DNA of 64,000 nucleotides from Spizellomyces punctatus DAOM BR117. Lineage: Eukaryota > Chytridiomycota > Chytridiomycetes > Spizellomycetales > Spizellomycetaceae. A program made the translations under genes and the position numbers. The notes below the pieces were generated by a model. The model ran no database searches. It worked only from the letters and a program-made list of their open reading frames with translations, and had not been told where the DNA came from. Numbering within the stretch: position 1 is the first letter of the stretch; every line of letters starts with the position of its first letter. The stretch covers positions 1,284,873 to 1,348,872 of the forward strand of contig NW_015971542.1 of NCBI RefSeq assembly GCF_000182565.1, written 5' to 3'. Positions 56,495 through 64,000 of this stretch are shown piece by piece.

Positions 56495-57786
56495 TTACAA
56501 GACTTCGTTCTCAATGACAGCTGCAGCTCCCATACCGATACCAACACACATTGAAATCACACCAAAGCGCTTCTTCTGACGACGAAGCTCGGGAAGGAGA
56601 GTGGCAACTTGACGGGCACCAGTGGCACCCATTGGGTGTCCAAAAGCAATGGCACCACCCTTGGGATTCACCTTCTCAATTGGAATACCCAATCGGTCCA
56701 CACAGTAGACAGCTTGGGAGGCAAAGGCCTCGTTGATCTCGTAAATGTCAACATCCTCGATCTTGAGACCGACCTGGCGCAGCACCTCGGGAATGGCCTT
56801 TTCTGGGCCAATACCCATAATTCTTGGTGGGACACCGACAACAGAGAAACCAACCCAGCGGGCAAGGGGCTTGAGACCGAGTTTCTCGGCGACGCTACGG
56901 CGCATCATAAGGACAGATGCGGCACCATCAGTGATCTGGGACGCGTTACCGGCTGTAGTAGAGCCGTTCTTGCCGAAAGCGGGGCGAAGCTTGGCAAGAG
57001 ACTCGGCAGTGGTCGCACGGATACCGTCATCCTTGCTGACAATGGAACCATCGGCAAGCTTGACGGGAACAATTTCCTCGTCAAAGAGACCTTCCTTTTG
57101 AGCCTTGGCGGCCAAGTTGTGGGAGCGGAGGGCAAACTTATCCTGAACATCACGGGAAATCTTGAACTCTGCAGCAACGTTCTCAGATGTCTGACCCATG
57201 GGAATCAAAACATCAGCAGCTGGGCCGTATTCGAGAATGGAAGAGTCAAGGTCGGTGGGCATAGCGCCAGGACCGTAGTACATGGTCATGGACTCAACAC
57301 CGGCACCGATACCAACGTCAATGTAACCAGCCTTGATGGCAGCGGCAATGTTGGCGCATGTTGTCAAACCACTGGAGCACTGACGGTTGACAGCAGAGAG
57401 AGCGGCCGTCTCGGGGAAGCCAGCGTACAAGGCAGCCATACGGGAGGTGGTGACACCAGCGCCGGGCATGAGGACATTTCCGACCTGAATATCCTGGACA
57501 ATCTTGGGGTCGATACCCGTCTTTTCAATAATGCTCTTCAAACTAGCGGCCAGAATGTACTCTGGGTGAGTTTCCTTGAAACCACCCTTTCCACCCTTGG
57601 TAAGAGGCGTACGGAGAGCAGAGACAATGACAACATCGTCGGGGCTCTTGGGAGCTTTGGCTGCATATCACAAATCAGATCAGTTTTCGTTGACAACACA
57701 AATTGTGAATGATGTGGGAATGCCATACCAGCTCCAGTGACCGTAAGGTGGCCAGCAATGTTGTCAATACGGCGAGAGGCAGACAT
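56495..57786 (-). CDS. POT1: peroxisomal 3-ketoacyl-CoA thiolase with PTS2
   Basis: Exons 57729-57786 and 56495-57660 give 407 aa. Residues 6-14 read RIDNIAGHL (with R5/R6 before), matching the PTS2 consensus (R/K)(L/V/I)x5(H/Q)(L/A). The whole signal is encoded by the 19-codon first exon. Thiolase landmarks are NRQCSSGL (nucleophilic Cys), GAGVESMTMYY, NEAFASQAVYC, GGAIAFGHPMGATGARQ (catalytic His) and CVGIGMGAAAVIE (second Cys). It performs the last step of fatty acid beta-oxidation in peroxisomes. No C-terminal SKL-type signal, as expected for PTS2 import via Pex7. Confidence 0.96.
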
Positions 57787-58505
57787 GATTGTATGTGTGA
57801 TTAAAGAGATAGTTGATCAGATGAGGGAAATGATCAAGTCGGAGGGGATTGGCGTGGATGGGCCTGCCCTTTATACTCCCACCAACTGGTTAAAAAAGCC
57901 GAAGGTTTCCGGCGGTTTCCAAGTTTCATATGCCTATATTTAGTAACCTTAAATTACGTGACTCCACCTTCACATGTCTGGCAGGTCACGCGCATCTAAA
58001 AATGGAAAGTCTCGTGACGCGTGGAGATGGAGTTTTGGCAGTTTGTTATTCCGAGCAGGGCGTGTTGGAGAAGGCCTTGGGGGCTTAAAGGCTGGACGGG
58101 GATCTCATGATCATGACAAAGGGCAAAATGACAAATGGCCATGAACAGATGATGATGATGATGATGATGACAAATGCAAAGTTCAAACGTGTTTGGGGGA
58201 CTGAGCAATGGAGGGAATGAGATGTTGGCAAGATCTTGAGGACACCCTTTCTTGTGTGTGTGTATATTGGATGGACGATGCTGAGAATCGTAACGCATGT
58301 GAGCTGCATGCTTGTTGAATGTTAACGTCATTGGCAGAAACATGCATGCACATTTTGTGTTATGGGAGATGTCGACACAGATCTCCCTGATCTGCTCGCC
58401 AATATCGGACATGCGCATTACGTAAGCAGTCCGAATGTCCAGACGCGTGGAGTACGATGCTGCAAAAAGTTGGCAAGGCGAAAGCCATTAGGAAATGACC
58501 AGTTT
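57787..58505. promoter_or_regulatory. divergent promoter of thiolase and the DDIAS-like gene
   Basis: About 720 bases between outward-facing ATGs. It contains a (GAT)7 array (listed separately). An open stretch 58362-58505 is in frame with the DDIAS-like gene but its residues are unlike the family, so it is treated as untranslated. CGG-rich pairs for an oleate-type response element (CGG-N15-18-CCG) were looked for by eye without a clear hit. Confidence 0.4.
58148..58168. repeat. (GAT)7 trinucleotide microsatellite
   Basis: Seven uninterrupted GAT units on the plus strand, in the upstream region shared by thiolase and the DDIAS-like gene. It has no reading-frame role. Confidence 0.9.
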
Positions 58506-59857
58506 ATGCCTTTTATCACCACGCTCACACCACTTCGCATTCTCCAAGCGAATTCATTTACATTCCCTTCGTGTAAGCATTGTCTTGTAAAACTTGACTC
58601 TGAATACCAGCCAGGTTCTGTTGTCTGCCCGCGCTGTCACGCAGTGTACGCCGCTCGTGATGCGCCGAGGAGATATAGACTACAGCTTCTAGCTTCTTGC
58701 CCGAATGGGGCCGTAAGAAAACGTGAGTACTTTCATACACACTGAATTACCAGAATAGAACATTAAGAATGTGAACAGTGACCATTTTTGGAGCTGGCCT
58801 CGATCCGATTTTCGGCCTTTCTGCTTCATCCTTTGAGACATATCTCCAAGCACCAACCGCAGTGCCACCGCAGCTTGTTCTCTCTGCTCTACACCATGTG
58901 CTCTGTGGCTCACGGTTATGGGCGTCCATACCATCCCGATATACAGTCCAAAGTTGCCAAACCTCCGAAATGGTAGAGCAAGTGCTACAGAGAGCAGACA
59001 GTGTGGAAAGCTTAGTCAAAGAGTTAAAAGGTTCTTCCACTGTGGAGAAAGTAGAGTTACGGCCAGATACAATCATTAGCAATGTCAAGCCAATGCTCGG
59101 GCTAAAGTCGACAGTAGTATCAATCCTGAACAGTAGGGACTTTTACAAGGTCAAGAAGGATGAACATGTGGTGCCTTCACCCGCTGTCGACCTTGAAGAA
59201 ACTGAATCGTGGGAACTTATCCCTCTTGCTCAGTGCAATAGTCCTGCCCAAGGTGGATTTTGGATGGATGAAGGTGCTCAGTTTCTATTCGAGGAAATTT
59301 CTTTGACTGAATTTTTGGACGCGTCCGCCGAGGCTGGAACGCCAGCAGTGGCCAAGAGTCCTTCCGTTACCCATATATCCCATCATACTCGAAATGACGA
59401 ATCTCCGCTGGATGGAGGATTGGGAGATAACATTGAGGACCTCTTCCAGGATTTGGCACTCGACGACTGGTCAGATGAGGACTATGTTATCAAATCAGAT
59501 CCTGCTGCGCCCGCTGCTCAGACTCATGATAATAACCTCGGGAATGAAAAAACAAACCACTCTGAATGTGAGGATGCTGATCGTGATGATGAATATGACA
59601 CCGGCGTTGAGGAACTGTTTAAGGATTTGGTGCTCGACGATTTGTCTGATGATGATAATGGTCTCAAGCGGGAGCAGCCGGATTATGCTGCTCGGACGAA
59701 TGATACTCCACTGGGGCGTGGAATAACAGACCACTGTGAAGGTGAACATATCCATCCTGATGATGAATATGATTCATTGGACACGAGCTTTGACGATGTA
59801 GAGTTGATAGAGCTTTTAGAAAACCTCGCATTATCTGCTGAGGCAGGCGAACGTTAA
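58506..59857 (+). CDS. DDIAS/NOXIN-like protein: zinc-ribbon OB-fold N-terminus and acidic repeat tail
   Basis: Exons 58506-58722 and 58779-59857 give 431 aa. The N-terminus resembles human DDIAS/NOXIN: LQANSFTFPSCKHC versus LQNSSFIYPSCQKC, then CPRCH, RRYRLQLLASC and TIFGAGLDPIFGLSA versus TVFGSCLDTFFGLTA. Cys23, 26, 41 and 44 form a zinc ribbon inside an RPA1-C-like OB fold. Later SWELIPLAQ parallels DSWSLVSY in the animal protein. The last 160 residues hold acidic near-repeats, e.g. LFQDLALDDWSDED, LFKDLVLDDLSDDD and LLENLALS. In animals DDIAS acts in DNA-damage survival; here a single-stranded nucleic-acid binding role is plausible. The start at 58506 fits the animal N-terminus. Confidence 0.78.
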
Positions 59858-59865
59858 CTGGATAT

Positions 59866-60490
59866 AACTCTGTTGAATCTCTTGCGCTATCTCGAAAAAA
59901 GCTTTCCGAACAAAATGGTATTAAGCTCGAGATTCGAGATCTAACTTTGGAATATTGGGAACCAAAATCCCAAGTAGTCTCTGGTGTCCTTGCAGTCCCC
60001 GACAGGTTGGTTCCTCACTTACTAGCCAATTCGGATTCGCGGTTGTGCCACTTGCATAGTCACAAAATTGTCACTGGCACTGTCCTTTCCTGTAATCCTC
60101 TAGCATCATGTCCATCCCGTTACATACAGTGTGCCAAGAGACATGATAATCTTTCCAGAAACCGCCAGCCTTGGTAAACGTTTCGTCAACAGATGTAAAA
60201 CTAGGAGATGCCTTGCACGGCGACCGGTGTCGAAAAAGCTCAAAGGCGCTCACGGGAACTTATAACTTTCACGTTCCAATGCACAAACGAATGTATAGAC
60301 TTAACAGTCAACAGAATCAAGTTCTGCCCTCCTCCAGCTGGTCACATTCTCAATTTCTTATTTCTGCGTTTTTGGTTACATATAAAGCTTGGTACGAAAC
60401 CGTCAAGTTGGTAAAGTTCGCCTGAAGCAAGAAGCAGCAAGAGTACTTATCCGCATCCTAGACGGTTCATGGTGCTTCAAACAAGGTTAA
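59866..60490 (+). CDS. unassigned coding segments (exons of an unknown gene or gene remnant)
   Basis: Several open pieces look like protein but do not give one certain model. The first, about 59866-59974, reads SVESLALSRKKLSEQ, IRDLTLEYWEPKS. A phase-0 intron (GTAGTC ... CTCTAG) would join it to 60101-60169 (HHVHPVTYSVPRDMIIFPETASLG). A 36-nt intron would join that to DALHGDRCRKSSKALTG, and a phase-2 intron to the last exon 60388-60490 (CLVRNRQVGKVRLKQEAARV, ILDGSWCFKQG, stop). Frames and phases agree in this chain, but intron sizes are unusual and no ATG is seen at the left end. It lies directly after the DDIAS-like stop and might even be its continuation by an unseen splice. No family recognised. 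Confidence 0.35.
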
Positions 60491-60754
60491 AAGAATTGAT
60501 CGGCTAGTAAGTGGATAACGCATAGACGCAGCTGGGTAAGATTTTGATAGCACGGAAAGGATAACTATGTGCAAAACATACTTGCGCATAAGGATAATGT
60601 TCAGTTGAAGAAAGTTTCAAAATAGCACTTAGTCTCCTATCGGGTTGAATCCCAGCTTACGTAGTCCTGACGTGGCTTGGCCTTTTGAGCTCAGATCAGA
60701 TATCCTCGCAGGCCAATTTCCTACGACCCGTTTTCCAGCTGTGGAACGGAAGCC

Positions 60755-63700
60755 ATGCTGGCAGGAGAAGATCGACAGTCTAGGATGGCTTCTCCATCGG
60801 CCCCTGCGACACCAAACTCTTATCGGTCCCGTGCCGCGAGTCAAGTTGGCGAACCTGGGCGGCCACCTTCCTCCCGTCTATCCCGGACCTCCATAGACGA
60901 AAATGCCGAAGGGGCTCTCGCCACAAAAGAAACCATACCTAACGTGCAAGATGAAGGAAGTCTGGATAGCCTTCAAAATAAGCTCCATCAAATATCTTCC
61001 GAATCACTTGATCAAGAGACCAAACCCACGGAATTATACGATCAACATGAACGGCAGTTCCAAGAACAACAGCGGCAGAGATGGCAATTGCTTGAAAAGG
61101 AGTTGCTGGACAAAGACAAAGTTCCGACATCGTACTACACGACCTCGAAGAAGGAACAGCTAGTTTTGGAATTTGTAGCGAATTTCAATCGGCAGTATAC
61201 ACAGCTATTTCCGGGAAGGAAGGAGTTGCTGCTTTGCCCACCAAACCACTTTGGTATAAAGGTAAGCATCATTATAAATGGAGTACGATTGCCATCTTCA
61301 ACGAAACATTGAAACCAACATATGGTTCTCTAGAAATTTGTGTGCACCACCCTGCGACCGACCAAGCTTCCTTATAGAGAGCTCTATGACTACCGTGGTT
61401 GCGCCCGCTTCGTTGCTGAGTTTCTCTCATACAAACCGCTAGATCCCCCGCACGAATTGGTAAGATCATTCACTTTGGAAAACATGGCATCTCGGCAATT
61501 AACTGTTCTCTTAGCCACAAACGTTACCCGGACCTAGCTACACACTACGTCTCCAGCAAGGTAACTCGTTCGACTACTCTATCCTTCTAGCTTCATTGCT
61601 TCGTGGAGTCGGATATGATGCCTACGTTGTTTCCGGGTACTCAACTAGAAGGATCACGTTGATGGACGAGAGTATGGTCGAGAGTAGCACGGTTGGGATT
61701 TTACCTCCCTTTGGGCAATCAGATGCTGTGGGAAAGGCTGCTGATGCAGATACCGGAAGCGGAGATCGGGACAAAGGCACATCCCAGGGCAAATATAAAG
61801 TTAAGCCACCTAGACAGTTAAGGAGCCAGTTTCTCGTCAAACAAGAAGAGAAAAGGCGGACCAAAGAAGAGCAAGAAGCTGAAGCGAGGCGAAAGAGGGA
61901 AGCCGAGGCGCGTGCGGTAAGACTTGTTTACTCTTTAAGCCACGCAAAACCGATGGCTCATCTTCATGTGGCCTCTGCAAGATGATGGAGGAAGATGATG
62001 ATGAGCTTAAGGGCTTGCGTGTCCATGCCTGGGTACTGGTCCTGCCTGGCAAGCGAGAGGTTGCAGAGAGCTTCTTCATAGGTACCACCGTACGGCTATA
62101 CAGTCCGATCCAGCTATGAAAACTAACCTTGGCCACTTGTAGAGCCGTCAACGGGAAGAATCTACTCTACGGAAAACGAAAATTATCTCGGTGTGGAGAG
62201 TGTTTTCAGTTCGGTCAACTACTGGGTCAACATGCAAGTTTGTTACGATGGTCTCAAGGTTAGTGATTGTCGTCACTGCCTTGCATAACCATTCTTACCC
62301 AAACTTATTGGGCATTACAGGGCATTTCATTCGATCTGGGTGACAATGCAAAGTGGGAGTTTGTCCTTTTAGACAACACGCAACCAGGGGGAGTTGACCC
62401 CCAAAATGACGACGATGATAAAGCAGCTGACAATGTATCAGACGACGAAGAAAATGAGAATGGAGATGTGGAAATTTTGGATTTGCCGCCGTCCTGGGTG
62501 GAAAAACTATCTGTTTCAAAGGAAGACTTTGAGTCTCGGTGTCCGTTGGGTGCCAAGACCGTTTTGTACAAGAACGCTAGACATGTGAGCTACCTTTGCC
62601 GGAATTCCACCTGCAGCTACGAGATACTAGGCTAATCCGCTTGTGTTATGCGCAACATTAGGAAGTCTTTGCAGAGTACTTTAGAACTGACGGAATGGTA
62701 TCTCGAACAACTTTCTTTGCGGATGAGAGCAGAGGTTTCAATGGAGAGATCCATGAAGAGTTCCGTAACCGACGGTGCGAAACGATGAGGTGTTTCTTCA
62801 TTTCGGGGCTAATCTCACTGGGTACGCTGGCATTCTACAGAGACAAACTCCGGCAACGGATCCGAGTACCATATGACGGCAAAATTCATGAATTCTTTGA
62901 TCCTGGGCGCCCACACGGTCTCAAGGAACATATCATAATTGATGATCGCACAAAGGAGATGCATTTTTATCCAAGCGCACGGTCGGATGGTTTGGTCAAG
63001 CGCGTTGACGAAAGCAGCAAGGTTGATTCTTTGAGTTGCTTGCTCTGCATCCAAACCATATTGATGGCCAACACTTTACGATAGATTCTCGAACACTTTA
63101 CTGAACGAGAAGACCGTCTTGTGTATCGAAGTGTAACATTCGATGGCGAGCCGGTTCGTGATTCTAGGTCTTCACAAGTGAACTTCCCAGCATTAACTGC
63201 TACATGGACTGATTATTGCAGGACGAAGAACAGATTGAACGCGGATCCATAATCAAAATGGCTGAGAAGTTTGATCGGAATCCAGGTACGGCGAATCTCC
63301 CACCCCGTTTTCAACGTATCGGAGTATTAACTTTACAAATCCATTTGTTTACACAGATGTGCCATCCCACAAAGATGCGGCGAAGAGGACATATTTTCTC
63401 AAAGATGACAAGGTACCCATACCGATCTTCACATTCCCTAGACGCATTGAGAGACTCAATCATTATCCAGATAGGGGTCATATACCATTTCGAAGAGGGA
63501 AAGATCATCCCCTCCACTCGAGAATTTCACAAGCCAACCGCGGAGCAGAAAAACAACTTTCTTGAAATGACTGTAAGCTTTGAGGTAGCTATGGAGGTCG
63601 CCATGTTAATTGATGGACCTCTTCATGTTCACATCCTTTCATGCACAAATCAGGTGAATCCCTATGTGAAGCCGCCCAAAAAGCAATATCTTCTTGCTGA

Positions 63701-64000
63701 GCTGCTAGAGCTTCTCAGAGCTGAGCAAGCTTGTTTAGCCGCTGTGAAAGCATCTGATCGAGAAGTGAAAGAGATATTGCTGAGTAGGCAGGCAGAAGAG
63801 AAGGATGTGTCATTGGTGATATCCATCTATGATACCATTCGAAATCAAACGGTTTGTTTTCACTTTTCTCCGCTCTGCTCCCCCTTTATTGATGAACGGT
63901 GATATCTGTAGAAACTACCAAGCGAAGAAAAGAAAGAGACGTATAAGGAAGAAGAGGAAGCGAAGGCGACAGATATTGACTACCTTTCTCCTTTCCTTGT
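60755..64000 (+). CDS. DRC7: dynein regulatory complex subunit 7 (CCDC135/FAP50), partial at right edge
   Basis: Fourteen exons are visible (60755-61261, 61334-61459, 61515-61916, 61982-62081, 62143-62258, 62321-62584, 62662-62774, 62841-63021, 63085-63177, 63222-63285, 63357-63412, 63471-63572, 63654-63851, 63912 to the edge). Family landmarks: YTTSKKEQLVLEFVANFN, LPYRELYDYRGCARFVA, the transglutaminase-like QQGNSFDYSILLASLLRGVG and GYDAYVVSGY, LRVHAWVLVLPGKREV, ESFFIEPSTGRIYST, NYWVNMQ, DKLRQRIRVPYDGKIHEFF, TYFLKDDK and EEGKIIPSTREF. DRC7 is part of the nexin-dynein regulatory complex between axonemal doublets and is needed for flagellar beating. The N-terminal 60 residues are Ser/Pro-rich and not conserved. 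The C-terminus lies outside the window. Confidence 0.95.

Noticed and set aside
56609-57712. A 367-codon open frame on the plus strand.
   Set aside because: It is antisense to the thiolase exon; the thiolase carries every catalytic motif, and long antisense openings are common over GC-biased codons.
60208-60411. Frame with FTFQCTNEC and flanks recalling the p53 zinc loop (C-x3-C), plus an upstream LEYWEPKS and a downstream RNRQVGKVR that mimic neighbouring p53 strands.
   Set aside because: The C-x3-C frame cannot be spliced to the last exon without a phase break, the preceding half of a p53 fold is absent, and another frame fits the exon chain better. Treated as chance.

Overview
The window is nuclear DNA of a flagellated (zoosporic) fungus, most likely a chytrid-type lineage. 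Genes lie on both strands, most are split by short introns (about 45-75 nt, GT..AG; one carries a perfect TACTAAC branch point), and spacing is tight. The gene content is fungal (EAF3, MET14, THI4, ornithine carbamoyltransferase, PTS2 thiolase, PRP4, VASt sterol-transfer protein). Two genes are dedicated to cilia: the dynein-2 light intermediate chain DYNC2LI1 and the nexin-dynein regulatory complex subunit DRC7. Dikarya lack both, so the organism should swim at some life stage. No tRNA, rRNA, CRISPR or intact transposon was seen. All exon models were joined by hand from splice consensus, reading phase and family similarity; nearly all close to a whole number of codons.

Left part (1-17,500): a WDR7-like gene cut by the left edge, a tentative small CENP-X-like gene, a DExH helicase with dsRNA-binding-like N-terminal modules, the ubiquitin E2 variant MMS2, a J-domain protein, EAF3 and chaperonin subunit CCT5. 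The CCT5 upstream region holds a GGAT tract and a 27-nt C run.

Middle (17,500-45,500): a 1,491-aa ankyrin/coiled-coil protein with a cysteine tail, a GRAM-VASt ER sterol-transfer protein, a Ser/Thr kinase, a YopT-like (C58) cysteine peptidase, a small unassigned gene, MET14, a small PPxY membrane protein, DYNC2LI1, an NCB5OR/Irc21-type cytochrome b5, THI4, a Rab7-like GTPase with a very large insertion, PRP4, the exosome cofactor C1D/Rrp47 and an unassigned gene.

Right part (45,500-64,000): an SH3...EH protein, a YbaK-type deacylase, the eRF1 methyltransferase MTQ2/N6AMT1, ornithine carbamoyltransferase, homocysteine S-methyltransferase, the SAC1 phosphatase, peroxisomal thiolase, a DDIAS/NOXIN-like protein, unassigned exons, and DRC7 running off the right edge.

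There is no operon logic; neighbours are mostly housekeeping genes. Themes are membrane traffic and lipid signalling (Rab, SAC1, GRAM-VASt, SH3-EH, WDR7), sulfur/one-carbon/arginine metabolism (MET14, homocysteine methyltransferase, OTC), RNA and chromatin (helicase, PRP4, C1D, EAF3, MMS2) and the flagellum. The features most worth following are the C58 peptidase, the Rab with a roughly 180-aa insert, the fungal DDIAS-like protein and the unassigned coding segments at 44.7-45.5 kb and 59.9-60.5 kb.
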